Assembly (NCBI GenBank): GCA_965277595.1
Contig: CBDIDH010000002.1
Coordinates: 124,001-188,000 of the forward strand
Source of the DNA: CBDIDH01 sp965277595
GTDB lineage: Bacteria; Planctomycetota; Planctomycetia; Isosphaerales; Isosphaeraceae
DNA length: 64,000 nucleotides
Reading direction: 5' to 3'
The position numbers and the translations under genes were made by a program. The notes beneath the pieces are model-generated. The model was not told the DNA's origin. It saw only the letters and a list, made by a program, of their open reading frames with translations, and did not search any database. Positions 54,688 through 63,596 of this stretch are shown here, piece by piece (position 1 is the first letter of the stretch; each line of letters starts with the position of its first letter).

Positions 54688-54742
54688 CCAAAGACTCAAG
54701 GCCGGTCAATCCAGATCGGATCGACCGGCCCTGAGTCCTTGG
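54688..54742 (-). terminator. Strong 20-base-stem hairpin after the RND permease gene
   Basis: CCAAAGACTCAAGGCCGGTC (54688-54707) pairs with GACCGGCCCTGAGTCCTTGG (54723-54742) at 18 of 20 positions, with a 15-base loop. It lies 50 bases beyond the stop of the RND gene on the minus strand and upstream of the PP2C gene. No T-run follows, so it may act as a Rho-dependent or RNA-protecting 3' structure. Confidence 0.6.
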
Positions 54743-54791
54743 TTTGAAGACGACCGGACTTGCTTGTCCTAAAAGAAGCGCAGGTCTGGAC

Positions 54792-57700
54792 TTAAGCGAC
54801 TTCCTGCGGTTTCGGGACGGTTCCCGAGCGTTGCCTGTGCGGCCCTGTGGGCTCGACGGAAAAGCGGATGCCGATTCGGCGAGTGAAATTCACCCACATG
54901 TCGAGCAGGGCATAAAAAACGGGCGTGACCAGAAGCGCCAGGACCAGTGAAAGAATCTGCCCGCCGATGATGACCTGGGCCATGCTCGCCCTGGCCCCCG
55001 CGCCGGGACCTCGACCGAAGGCGATCGGAACCATCGCCGCGACGAGCATCACAGTGGTCATCAAGATCGGTCGCAATCGAGTGTGATTGGCCTCGACGAT
55101 CGCCTGCTTGCGGGGAACTCCCTCGGCGCGCAGCTTGTTCGTGGCGTCGACCTGCAAGATCCCGTTCTTCTTGACAATTCCGACCAGCATGAAGAGGCCG
55201 AACATCGCATAAAGGTCCATCGGGGTCCGGAAGAGGACCAGCGAGAGCAGGCCAAACGGCACCGTGACCGGCAGGGCCATCAGGATCGAGACAGGCTGCG
55301 TCCAGCTTTCAAACTGGGCGGCGAGGATCAGGTACATGAACAGAATCGAGAGACCGAAGGCGATGATAAAATAATAGCCGGTCTCGGCCATCGTCTTGGC
55401 CTGTCCCGAATAGATCGCCGAATAGAGCGGAGGCAGGTCCATTTCCTTGAGGACCGCCTGAGCCCGGTTCACGGCCTCGCCGAGCGGAATGCCTTCGGGG
55501 TTCCCCAGCACGGTGACGATCCGCTCGCGGCTGAGTCGCTCGATCTCGGTCGGCCCCTGTTCGTTCTTGAGCCGGGCCAGACTGGTTAATTTCACAAGGC
55601 CGGCGCCGGCAGAGGGGAAGGTCAGGTCGCTCAGGTTCTTGGTGTTCGAGCGTGCCTCGGGCCGGGCGCGGAGCCAGACGTCGTACTGTTCGCCACCGTC
55701 GCGAAACTTGGTGACGGGCATCCCGCCGACGAGGATGCGGAGGGAGTTCGCGACGACCTGCACGGGGATTCCCAGGTCGCTGGCCGCTTCGCGGTCGACG
55801 ATGACCTGGACCTCGGGCTTGCGCAGCGAGAGGGTCGTATCCAGGTCAACGATCCCCGCCTTGCCGTCGGCCCGGTTCCGCTTCTTGAGGCGGCGGATCA
55901 TCTCGTCGGAATATTTCGCGAGCTGCGTCAGATCAGGACCGGCGAGGTTCACCTGGAAGGTCTGCGGACGGGCTCCGCCCTGGAAGGGCGAGACGTCGTT
56001 CACGCTGACGCGGAGGTCGGGATACTCAGTCAAGAAAGCGCGAGCCTCTTGCTGGATCGCGTATTGTGAATATTTGCGATCTTCGAGGTCGATCATCCGG
56101 ACATAGATTGTTCCATTGGTGACGTCTCCCTCCCCTTTGATGACCCGGCCGCCGCTCGTCTGGCCGATCGTCGTGAAGAGGTGGGTGGTTCCCTTGAGCT
56201 TGCGGAGCCTCGCCTCGATCTCGGCAAAGAGTTTCGAGGTGCGTTCCAGGCTGTAGCCCTCGGGAGTGCGGACGCGGACCTCGTACTCGCTCTGGTCGTC
56301 GCGAGGGATCAGGTTGAACCCGGGCGCGAAAGGGGCGCCGGCGACCTTCAAGGCGTTCTTGAGCCAGGCCGGTCCCGGGATCAGGCCGCCGATCATCGAG
56401 AAGGCCGGGGCAATCGTCACGAGAAGGGCGATGACGACCACGAGCCCCTTGAATCGGAGTGCGCCGAGAAGTGCTCCGCCGTAACTTCGGTCGATGAACT
56501 TGTAGATAAACCCCGACTTGCTCTTGGCGTGGCCCCCCTCGCCCGGTTCAAGCTTGAGAAACCGGCTACAGAGCATCGGCGTCAAGGTGAATGAGACAAA
56601 AAGGCTCATCATCACCGCGAAGGCGACAGTCAGGCCGAAGCTGGAAAAGAAGCGGCCGACAATCCCCCCCATGAAGGCGATCGGCAAGAAGATCACGACC
56701 AGCGAAAGGCTCGTGGCCATGACCGCCAGGGCGATCTCGCGCGTGCCGACGTGCGACGCCTCCATCGCGTCCATGCCATCTTCTTCCATGTGCCGGAAGA
56801 TGTTCTCGTGAACAACCACCGCGTCGTCGATCACGATCCCGATCGCGAGGATCAGGCCGAGCATCGTGATATTGTTGAGCGTGAAGCCCATGTAGCTCAT
56901 GAAGAGGAAGGTCGGCACGATCGACGTGGGAATCGCCAGCGTGGCGATGACCGTCGTCCGCCAGTCGCGAATAAAGAGCAAGATCGTCACCGAGACGAGC
57001 ACACCGGCCAAAAGCAGGTGGAATTGAAGCTCCTCGATCGATTTTCGGATGAAACGCGACTGGTCGCGAATGATCACGGTCTCGATGTCGGGCGGAAGCG
57101 CGGGCTTGAGTTCGTCGAGCCGGGCGAGGAGGTCGCTGACGACCTTCACGGTGTTCGTGCCCGATTGCTTCTGAACGATCAGGCTGACGGCATTGGCACC
57201 GTCAAGCCTCGCCAGGGTTCGCGGCTCTTCGAACGAGTCTTCAACGCGGCCGACGTCCTTGAGCCGGACCGGGTAGCCGGCGCGATTGGCGACGATCATC
57301 CGGTTGAATTCGGCGGCGGTCTGAAGTCGGCCGAGGGTGCGCAAGACGAGTTCCCGCGACCCTTGATCGACCCGGCCGCCGGGAACTTCCAGGTTCTGGC
57401 TCACGAGCGACGCGCGAACGTCTTCGACCGAGAGGTTGTACGCCGAGAGTCGATCGGTATCGACGGTCACGTTCATCGCGCGGACCCGGCCGCCGACCAT
57501 TGTGATCGCGCCGACGCCGTTGACCGTTTCGAGACGTTCCTTGATCCGACGTCGGGCGAGCTCGGTGACCTCGCGGAAGTCGCGTCGACCGGAGACGGCG
57601 ATTGTCATCACGGGGGTCGACCCCGTGTCAAACTTGTCGATGATCGGCGGGTCGGTGCCATCGGGAAGGTCGGACAGGATCGTGTTGACTTTGTCGCGGA

Positions 57701-58022
57701 CTTCCTGCGTGCCGACGTTTCCGTTCTTCGAGAGCTGAAACTGCACGGTCACCGTCGAGACCCCTTCGGAGGTCGTTGACCGCAGTTCCTCGATCCCGGA
57801 GACGGTGTTGATGATGTCCTCGATCGGCTTCGTGACCGAGGTTTCCATCTCCTCGACGCTCGCCCCGGGCAGAACGGTCGTGACCGTGCAGACCGGGAAA
57901 TCCACGTCGGGGAAGAGATCCACCCCCAGGCGGAAGTAGGAAACCATTCCCATGACGACCGGAATGGCCACCAGAACCCAGGTAAACACCGGCCGTTTGA
58001 TACAGATGTCCGAGATGGTCAT
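54792..58022 (-). CDS. RND efflux transporter permease (HAE1 family)
   Basis: A 1076-residue inner-membrane proton-driven pump of the AcrB type. The first helix VLVAIPVVMGMVSYF is at about 17-31, GASVEEMETSVTKPIED near 50-66, the helix 4 acids lie in GIVIDDAVVVHENIF near 396-410, and the second half repeats the pattern. No outer-membrane factor gene is present in the window. It belongs to one locus with the adaptor at 59570-60868 and the TetR regulator, although two other genes lie between adaptor and permease. Substrates are unknown. Confidence 0.94.
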   Translation of the reverse strand: MTISDICIKRPVFTWVLVAIPVVMGMVSYFRLGVDLFPDVDFPVCTVTTVLPGASVEEMETSVTKPIEDIINTVSGIEELRSTTSEGVSTVTVQFQLSKNGNVGTQEVRDKVNTILSDLPDGTDPPIIDKFDTGSTPVMTIAVSGRRDFREVTELARRRIKERLETVNGVGAITMVGGRVRAMNVTVDTDRLSAYNLSVEDVRASLVSQNLEVPGGRVDQGSRELVLRTLGRLQTAAEFNRMIVANRAGYPVRLKDVGRVEDSFEEPRTLARLDGANAVSLIVQKQSGTNTVKVVSDLLARLDELKPALPPDIETVIIRDQSRFIRKSIEELQFHLLLAGVLVSVTILLFIRDWRTTVIATLAIPTSIVPTFLFMSYMGFTLNNITMLGLILAIGIVIDDAVVVHENIFRHMEEDGMDAMEASHVGTREIALAVMATSLSLVVIFLPIAFMGGIVGRFFSSFGLTVAFAVMMSLFVSFTLTPMLCSRFLKLEPGEGGHAKSKSGFIYKFIDRSYGGALLGALRFKGLVVVIALLVTIAPAFSMIGGLIPGPAWLKNALKVAGAPFAPGFNLIPRDDQSEYEVRVRTPEGYSLERTSKLFAEIEARLRKLKGTTHLFTTIGQTSGGRVIKGEGDVTNGTIYVRMIDLEDRKYSQYAIQQEARAFLTEYPDLRVSVNDVSPFQGGARPQTFQVNLAGPDLTQLAKYSDEMIRRLKKRNRADGKAGIVDLDTTLSLRKPEVQVIVDREAASDLGIPVQVVANSLRILVGGMPVTKFRDGGEQYDVWLRARPEARSNTKNLSDLTFPSAGAGLVKLTSLARLKNEQGPTEIERLSRERIVTVLGNPEGIPLGEAVNRAQAVLKEMDLPPLYSAIYSGQAKTMAETGYYFIIAFGLSILFMYLILAAQFESWTQPVSILMALPVTVPFGLLSLVLFRTPMDLYAMFGLFMLVGIVKKNGILQVDATNKLRAEGVPRKQAIVEANHTRLRPILMTTVMLVAAMVPIAFGRGPGAGARASMAQVIIGGQILSLVLALLVTPVFYALLDMWVNFTRRIGIRFSVEPTGPHRQRSGTVPKPQEVA

Positions 58023-58050
58023 GAGGCGACCTTCTGAAAACAGGAATCGT

Positions 58051-58689
58051 TCATGCCTGCCGTTCCGGCGGGAAGAGTTCAGCCACTGCGATCTCGCCGC
58101 GCGGCTCTCCGTCGATGTTCACGGGAATGGTTTGCCCCGGCTCGTAGGTGTTGACGGTTGCATACCTCGCCGTCTCGCCTTCGATCGTGACAGCGTTCGT
58201 CCAGACCTCGACGCGTCGCCGCTCGACGTCCACGATCCAGTAAGTGGGAATCTCCGCCGCCGCGTACATCGCGAACTTGACGATCCGGTCGGCTTTTTCC
58301 GAGGAATGGCTGACTTCGACAACCAGCGCCAACCTGTCCAGAGTCGGGAGATCCGGCCAGTAGTGTTTGCGATCCCCTCGACAGACGGCGATGTCCGGTT
58401 CGGGCAAGGAAGACCCATCCTTGCGCACTGGCTTCTCTTCGCGAACGTGCTCAACCTGCGAGAGCAGGGGCTTGATCAGGTCGCTGAGCATTCCCACGAT
58501 CAGATTGTGCGTTTCATCCCTCGTCAGCGTATAAAAGACTCCGTCCAGGAGTTCGACATGCGCGGCATCGGTGAAGATGCCTGACGCGGCCATCTTCAGG
58601 GCCTGGTCGGACGTGAATTGGTACGGGGTCCGGTCAACCTGCCTCGACCCGCGGTCGTCCACGTTCTCCTGAGCGATGTCGATCGACAT
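58051..58689 (-). CDS. Uma2 family endonuclease-like protein (DUF820)
   Basis: A 212-residue PD-(D/E)XK-fold protein. PEPDIAVCRGD at about 95-105, LVVEVSHSSEKADRIVKFAMYA (about 120-141) and IPTYWIVDVERRRVEVW (about 146-162) give the family PD...xxVEV...D...K...YWivD pattern, so the nuclease residues are intact. The family is much expanded in planctomycetes and cyanobacteria and its role is poorly known. Its start directly abuts the methyltransferase stop, and the RND permease starts 28 bases after its own stop. Confidence 0.9.
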   Translation of the reverse strand: MSIDIAQENVDDRGSRQVDRTPYQFTSDQALKMAASGIFTDAAHVELLDGVFYTLTRDETHNLIVGMLSDLIKPLLSQVEHVREEKPVRKDGSSLPEPDIAVCRGDRKHYWPDLPTLDRLALVVEVSHSSEKADRIVKFAMYAAAEIPTYWIVDVERRRVEVWTNAVTIEGETARYATVNTYEPGQTIPVNIDGEPRGEIAVAELFPPERQA

Positions 58690-59433
58690 CTAGCCTCCCT
58701 TACCGTTGAGCCCCGGCTTTTCGGCCATCGCCCAGATGACCGACGACCAGTATTTGGGAGCCTCAAAGCCCAGGAGCTTGAGCCGGAAAGATTCGATCGC
58801 GCGGGTGGCGTTGCTAAGCGCCCGATAACAGGCCCGAGACGCCGAGACAGGCGCCGGCCAGGGATCGCGGAAGGAAACGACCTTCAAACCGTGGCAAAAC
58901 ATCAGTTCCGAGAGCGACGTCGGCGTGAACGAAATCTCGTGCGTGATGTCGGCATAAGTTGATCGAAGGCCATGCGGGCTATCGGCGTTGGGAACGCTCA
59001 CGATCAGGCGACCGCCGGGAGCCATCCGCGCCGCGACGGCTTCCATCACCGGGAAAAGCTCCTCACGCGTGAAATGCTCCAGAATGTCGAGCATCGCCAC
59101 GACGCCAAACCCTTTCGAGCCCTCGGCCAGGAAGTCACCGGCCGGAACGCAGAGACAGTTCAGGCCGAGCTCGCGGCCGATCTCAACCTGGGTGCGGTCG
59201 ATGTCGATGCCCGTTAGGTCGGTAAACCCTTGCTGGCGAAGGAAATAGAGAAATTGCCCGCTTCCGCAGGCGATGTCGAGCACGGGCGTGTCTTTGGGAA
59301 CGTCGAGCCAGTTCTTGACGTACCAACGGTAATACACCGCGCGTTGCTCGTGGCGCTCGCGGACGTCGTCGGCCCCGTTGTAGCCGTGCCACTCGGCCTG
59401 ACGCTGATAGAACGCCTCTCGGTACGGATTCAT
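58690..59433 (-). CDS. Class I SAM-dependent methyltransferase
   Basis: A 247-residue methyltransferase. Motif I VLDIACGSGQFLYFL is at about residues 46-60, the acidic loop LTGIDIDRTQVE near 69-80, and VAMLDILEHFTREE near 107-120 is typical of UbiE/UbiG-like enzymes. A C-terminal SLSELMFCHGLKVVSF suggests a glycan-linked or lipid-type acceptor, but the acceptor is unknown. ATG 59433 has GAGGAGGGAG upstream. The gene abuts the Uma2 gene, suggesting a coupled pair within the efflux locus. Confidence 0.88.
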   Translation of the reverse strand: MNPYREAFYQRQAEWHGYNGADDVRERHEQRAVYYRWYVKNWLDVPKDTPVLDIACGSGQFLYFLRQQGFTDLTGIDIDRTQVEIGRELGLNCLCVPAGDFLAEGSKGFGVVAMLDILEHFTREELFPVMEAVAARMAPGGRLIVSVPNADSPHGLRSTYADITHEISFTPTSLSELMFCHGLKVVSFRDPWPAPVSASRACYRALSNATRAIESFRLKLLGFEAPKYWSSVIWAMAEKPGLNGKGG

Positions 59434-59569
59434 TCCCGGCTCCCTCCTCAACCAACCGCCGCAAGCGTCGGCTCGGTGTTGATCCGCTCGGTCTCGGTCT
59501 CGCTTCGATCGGCTGATTGAAACCGCCGGGGCCTCGGCTTGGAAAGGGCAAAACCAGGATCAACCCCTC

Positions 59570-60868
59570 TCAGCGCGCTCGTTCCTCGGTTTTCGAAGGG
59601 TTTCCCTCGGCCAGGGCCGTTGAACGGACGACGACAGGCGTCCCCTCGGCAAGCTGGGTCTGACCGGTCAGGACGACCGAGGCGTTTTCGGGAAGGCGGC
59701 CGATGACCTCAACCCAGCCCGAGCCTTCCTGACCTTTCTCGACGTTGATCGCGCGCGACTTGCCATCCTCGATCACGAAAAGCTTCGTCACCCCGGCATA
59801 CTCGACGATCGAGTCCACCGGCACGACCGTAGCCTCGGCGTGACGGTCCGTCAAAATCGACGCCTTGGCAAAGCCGCCGGGCCGGAGCAGGCCGCGATTG
59901 TTTGGCACGACGGCCTCCACCTGAAAGGTCCGGCTCGCCAGTTCGACAGTCGGATTGATCCGCACAATCTCGCCATCAAAGGCCATGTTGGGAAAGGCCG
60001 AGACACTCACCCGGACCGGCTGACCGACTTTCACCTCGGCGCTGAAGCGTTCGGGAACGTTCGCCCTTAGCCTCAACGGCTTTTCAATGACCAGGTCCAT
60101 GACCGGGTCGCCGACGCGGACCATCTGGCCCTCGGAAACAGACCGTTTCGAGATCGCGTATTCGAGGTCGCCGGTCACGCCTTCGGGCGACTGGCTGGGC
60201 ACCGGGGCGTGAATCGCCATCTCCTTGCGGTCGTGCCGGGCGATCTCCAGCGCGACCTGCGCTGACTGGGCGTTGGCGAGGGTTGACTGGGCGGTCAAGA
60301 TTGCGTTCGAGAGCGCCGCCTCGGCCGAGTGTTCGTCACTCTCGGCGTTCTGGAAGTCTTGCATGGTTCCGGCATTACGCTGAATCAGCGAGCGTTCGCG
60401 TTCGTAAAGTCGCTTGGCTTTTTCCAGGGTTGCCCTGGCCTGAAGGACCGCGGGGAGCGAGCCGACTTCAAACTCGCCCTTCGGCAGTTCCTTGAGACCG
60501 AGCTTGGCCAGTTCGACCTCAAGGCGGCGTTCCGCCTGGCGGACGGCGAGGTCGGCGTCGTCGGTTTCCATTTCAAAGAGGACCGCGCCCGGCTTGACGC
60601 GATCGCCCATGTCGTGAAAGACCTTGCGGACGCGCCCTTCTTTCTTGGTTCCGAGCGAGACCTCTTCCCAACCCTTGAGCGAGCCGACGACCTCCACGGT
60701 TCGCTCAACTTCCCTGTGGCCGGCCGGGGCGACGGTCACCATCACGGCTTTTGGCGAGGCGTTGACGACCTTGGGCTTCTCGGCGGCCTGGCCTCCGCAA
60801 CCGGCCAGGCCGAGTAGTACGAGAAGACCAAGCCCGGTCGGCAAATCCGTCCGCAACCTCAACGTCAT
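59570..60868 (-). CDS. RND efflux periplasmic adaptor (membrane fusion protein)
   Basis: A 432-residue lipoprotein-like adaptor. The signal GLGLLVLLGLAGCGG ends in a lipobox (LAGC), giving lipid anchoring. The barrel-sandwich VVGSLKGWEEVSLG-type segments, a coiled-coil hairpin (about 120-220, KAKRLYERERSLIQ) and the C-terminal beta-barrel VVPVDSIVEYAGVTKLFVIEDGKS are typical of the HlyD/AcrA family. It starts 2 bases after the tetR stop, so the two are coupled. Its permease is three genes downstream. Confidence 0.93.
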   Translation of the reverse strand: MTLRLRTDLPTGLGLLVLLGLAGCGGQAAEKPKVVNASPKAVMVTVAPAGHREVERTVEVVGSLKGWEEVSLGTKKEGRVRKVFHDMGDRVKPGAVLFEMETDDADLAVRQAERRLEVELAKLGLKELPKGEFEVGSLPAVLQARATLEKAKRLYERERSLIQRNAGTMQDFQNAESDEHSAEAALSNAILTAQSTLANAQSAQVALEIARHDRKEMAIHAPVPSQSPEGVTGDLEYAISKRSVSEGQMVRVGDPVMDLVIEKPLRLRANVPERFSAEVKVGQPVRVSVSAFPNMAFDGEIVRINPTVELASRTFQVEAVVPNNRGLLRPGGFAKASILTDRHAEATVVPVDSIVEYAGVTKLFVIEDGKSRAINVEKGQEGSGWVEVIGRLPENASVVLTGQTQLAEGTPVVVRSTALAEGNPSKTEERAR

Positions 60869-60870
60869 CG

Positions 60871-61509
60871 TCAGAGCCCCCGGTCTTGGGCGGACCCCGG
60901 CACCGCGAATCCCCAGAGCAGGTCGCCCACCAGGCGACGCGCCAGAGCCGCGTCCAGGTCACCGTCTTTCAAAAGAAAATCCATCACCGCCATGCGGATC
61001 AGGCCGCAAGAGGCCCGGACCAGGTCGTCCACCCGTTCCGCCTGGATGAGCCCAGCGAGCGCCAGCGCCCCGACGACGGCGACGGTCTGCTCGTCCATCG
61101 CCGCGCCAAACCTGAACAACTCCTCGGCCAGTGCTCCCGACCCGTGTGGCCCAAAGACCAGGGCGAAGAAGAACCGAGCCCGATCGGGCTCCTCGCGGCA
61201 GAACGAGAAATGCGCCTCGAAAATTTTCACGAGGCGTTCAACCGGGTCAGCCTCGGTCGATGCGATCGCCGTCAAGGTGTCGACGAGACCGGTCATCGGC
61301 ACCGTCAGCAAGGCCCTGGCCAGGCCTTCCTTGCTGCCGAAGTGATAATAGAGCGTGGGCTTGGTCACTCCGGCCGCCTCGACGATCGCGCGCACCGGGG
61401 TTGCGTCAAACCCCTGTGCCGCGAAGAGCCGAGCCGCGACCCTCGCGATGTGCCGCGCCGCGGCGTTCGTTTCCGACTTCTCCACGGGCACGACGGTCAT
61501 CGTTTCCAT
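60871..61509 (-). CDS. TetR/AcrR-family transcriptional repressor
   Basis: A 212-residue regulator. The N-terminal HTH lies at about residues 14-60 (ARHIARVAARLFAAQGF, AIVEAAGVTKPTLYYHFGSKEGLARALL), the canonical TetR_N. The C-terminal ligand pocket is unlike any named member. It precedes the RND adaptor by 2 bases, and an imperfect palindrome lies 42 bases upstream, so it probably represses the efflux locus and itself. ATG 61509 is preferred over a GTG at 61542. Confidence 0.92.
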   Translation of the reverse strand: METMTVVPVEKSETNAAARHIARVAARLFAAQGFDATPVRAIVEAAGVTKPTLYYHFGSKEGLARALLTVPMTGLVDTLTAIASTEADPVERLVKIFEAHFSFCREEPDRARFFFALVFGPHGSGALAEELFRFGAAMDEQTVAVVGALALAGLIQAERVDDLVRASCGLIRMAVMDFLLKDGDLDAALARRLVGDLLWGFAVPGSAQDRGL

Positions 61510-61550
61510 TCTGTTTGAGAAGGAATGGATACATTCGGCCACCGATTCGT

Positions 61551-61568
61551 ATACCGAACGGTAGGTAT
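61551..61568. promoter_or_regulatory. Operator-like palindrome upstream of tetR
   Basis: ATACCGAACGGTAGGTAT is symmetric at 14 of 18 positions (ATACC...GGTAT outside, TACCGAACGGTA inside). The form resembles ATACCGACCGGTCGGTAT sites bound by several TetR proteins. It lies 42 bases before the tetR ATG and 156 bases before the divergent phosphatase gene. Confidence 0.65.
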
Positions 61569-61723
61569 TTTAGCGGGGGTCAAGATCCTTGCAAGGTCGG
61601 ATTTCTGGGTATCAACAGAACATCTTGCTGGAAAAAGACCACTTGGCCCGGTCGTTGCCGGGGAGTAACGTCGAGCCTCGATCTAACTCTCTATGTCATT
61701 TTCCTTCAACGAAGAAGGCCACG

Positions 61724-62182
61724 ATGAACGTCAAGAAAGCGATTACGCCCGCCATCACGATCGGAGATCAACCGACCGAGGCCGACCTGGGCGCTCTCAA
61801 ACGCGAAGGTTACGTCGGCGTCATCAACCTTCGAAACGACGGCGAGCCCGAACAGCCGATCAGCACCACGGAGGAAGGTGAGAAAGCCGAGGCCCTGGGG
61901 CTGGATTATCTGCATTACGGGGTTGGAGCCGCGCCGTTGACCGAGGCAGGGGTTTCGGCGGTCTGCGCTTTTCTCGAAAAGCACAATGCAGCCAAAACGC
62001 TGGTCCACTGCCGCAAAGGGGGGCGCGCGGCGGCTCTGGTCCTGATTTACAAGGCGATGACCGAGAACTGGAGTGCGAATGAGGCGGTCGCCAATGGCAA
62101 CGCCCTGGGCCTGGGAGTTGACGGCGGTCTGAAGCAGCTCGTCGAGTCGTACTTGCATAGCCGGACCGGCAAGACGGTTTGA
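61724..62182 (+). CDS. DUF442/beta-lactamase hydrolase-like phosphatase domain protein
   Basis: A 152-residue dual-specificity-phosphatase-like protein. TPAITIGDQPTEADLGALK opens the domain, GVINLRNDGE is near residues 31-40, and the P-loop VHCRKGGRAAALVLIYKAMT at about 92-111 gives a Cys and Arg in the CX4R spacing of the DUF442 family. Relatives act as phosphatases or as persulfide-related BLH proteins. The ATG at 61724 follows GAAGAAGGCC. It is divergent from tetR and may share its operator. Substrate unknown. Confidence 0.82.
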   Translation: MNVKKAITPAITIGDQPTEADLGALKREGYVGVINLRNDGEPEQPISTTEEGEKAEALGLDYLHYGVGAAPLTEAGVSAVCAFLEKHNAAKTLVHCRKGGRAAALVLIYKAMTENWSANEAVANGNALGLGVDGGLKQLVESYLHSRTGKTV

Positions 62183-62369
62183 GGAATGATCCCGGCGCGG
62201 TTTTGCTTAAAGTCGACAAAGAGTGTCAAGTCAAGCCCGAAATTAGGAGACTTTGGCCGGTTTCGCGTGATTCCTTGAAGGTGGGGCCAAGGTCACACCG
62301 ATGTTACTCGCGCCACCTCTACGGCCTTTTGGTGTGCCACGCGGTCAGTGTTGTAATGGAGTGCGACAC

Positions 62370-63188
62370 GTGTCTAAACTTGGCGTTTCCTTCAAGTTCT
62401 TAAACCTCGTCCGCGACGAGGGGGGGCGGAGCCCTTCCCGAGCGGGGGTGCGTCTTCATATCAACCTCGAGACGCTGGAAGGGCGTGCCTTGCTGAGCCA
62501 GGTCGCCTCCCAGCCAGCGATCACGACGGCCCAGCCGGCCGCCCAGGTTCATCTGCCCCAGTCTCCGCATCCCGGCCCGATCGTCAATCACATCGGCGTC
62601 GGCTATGCGGTCAAATCGCCGCGCTTTTACGAGCTTTACACCGGCGCCAAACGGGGCGAGCTGAACGCGGCGGCCATGAAGGCGACGTATGACGCCGCCG
62701 GCAACCTGATCCTCACCGGCATCGTCGCCGGGCCGATCACCACGACCCCGACCTCCGACGCCGGTTCGGAATACTACGTCTTCGGCATTGATCGCGGCAC
62801 GACCAGCGCCGTGGCGCCCTTCCCGGGTCGCCCCAACATCAAGTACGACGCTCTCGTCGCCGTCGCGATCACTCCCGGCGGAATCTCGGGCGCAGTGCTC
62901 GACATGACGTCCAACACGGTCACGCCGATCGACCCCAGCGGGATCGTTGTTCAGAACGGTTACCTGGGCGGCTTCCCCCAGGACTTCAAGGTTTACGTGC
63001 CGGCCGGAACTCCGGGCATCAACAGCACGGTTGCCGGCGCCGCCAACCCGAAGGTCATCTTCTGGGCGCAAGACACCCCGCCGACGGCTGTTCCCACTCC
63101 TTCCGATGTGGCCAGCTTCGCGCCCGACGGGCGGAGCATCTTCATCGCCGGAGGCGCCGGCAGGGCTCCGATTCCCCACCTCGTCTAA
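62370..63188 (+). CDS. Exported planctomycete protein with LEPR-XLL-type motif
   Basis: A 272-residue protein. LETLEGRALLS lies at about residues 31-41 behind a polar Arg-rich start (SKLGVSFKFLNLVRDEGG), the same sorting-like motif as in the 44588 subtilase. The remainder is beta-rich (NHIGVGYAVKSPRFYELYTG, AGSEYYVFGIDRG, NPKVIFWAQD). No known fold is clear. The GTG at 62370 has GGAG eight bases upstream; an upstream ATG at 62301 lies in frame but without a good ribosome site. Surface or extracellular location is inference. Confidence 0.8.
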   Translation: MSKLGVSFKFLNLVRDEGGRSPSRAGVRLHINLETLEGRALLSQVASQPAITTAQPAAQVHLPQSPHPGPIVNHIGVGYAVKSPRFYELYTGAKRGELNAAAMKATYDAAGNLILTGIVAGPITTTPTSDAGSEYYVFGIDRGTTSAVAPFPGRPNIKYDALVAVAITPGGISGAVLDMTSNTVTPIDPSGIVVQNGYLGGFPQDFKVYVPAGTPGINSTVAGAANPKVIFWAQDTPPTAVPTPSDVASFAPDGRSIFIAGGAGRAPIPHLV

Positions 63189-63596
63189 TCGGTAACAGGT
63201 CCCTCACCCGATCCGCCGAGTTCTTCCGCTCAGGATCGACGGCGATCGGTTTGAAAAAAGACCGGGCAGTGGCTCTCTCCCCACTACCCGGCCCGGGACT
63301 TCCTCCCTCGCGAACGAAGAAAGAGCCCTCCATCGCGTGCTCATTTTTGATGCCAATACGATCGAATTCATGAGAGATTTCATTTTTGGAAACGATCCCA
63401 AAGCGGATTTTCGTAAAGTTTTCAACGTCAATGGTTTCCGCTAACCAGCAGACCCGCGGCCCCGGTATCACGGAATTCAAAATCTTGAAGTTTGACTTCC
63501 TGTTTCGCCTATTTTTTATGCAGGGTGCCACATCTTCACTCATTGTCAAAATGGCAAGGTAGATTCATTTACCTGTATTTTTCTTCTTAAACAATT
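63189..63596. other. AT-rich intergenic region with a terminator
   Basis: About 408 bases with lower GC than the neighbours, especially 63330-63600. A 135-codon minus-strand frame (63142-63549) is not supported: it runs through the terminator hairpin and into the plus-strand gene. I see no other gene here. Confidence 0.6.
63253..63291 (-). terminator. Rho-independent terminator, minus strand
   Basis: CCGGGCAGTGG (63262-63272) pairs with CCACTACCCGG (63281-63291). On the minus strand the stem is followed directly by GTC then TTTTTT (63254-63259), a classical intrinsic terminator that would end transcripts from the OYE-like gene at 63597. On the plus strand the A-run precedes it, so it may also end the 62370 gene. 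Confidence 0.7.

Noticed and set aside
63142..63549. 135-codon minus-strand frame near the right end
   Set aside because: It would read through the intrinsic terminator and overlap the end of the 62370 gene; composition is atypical.
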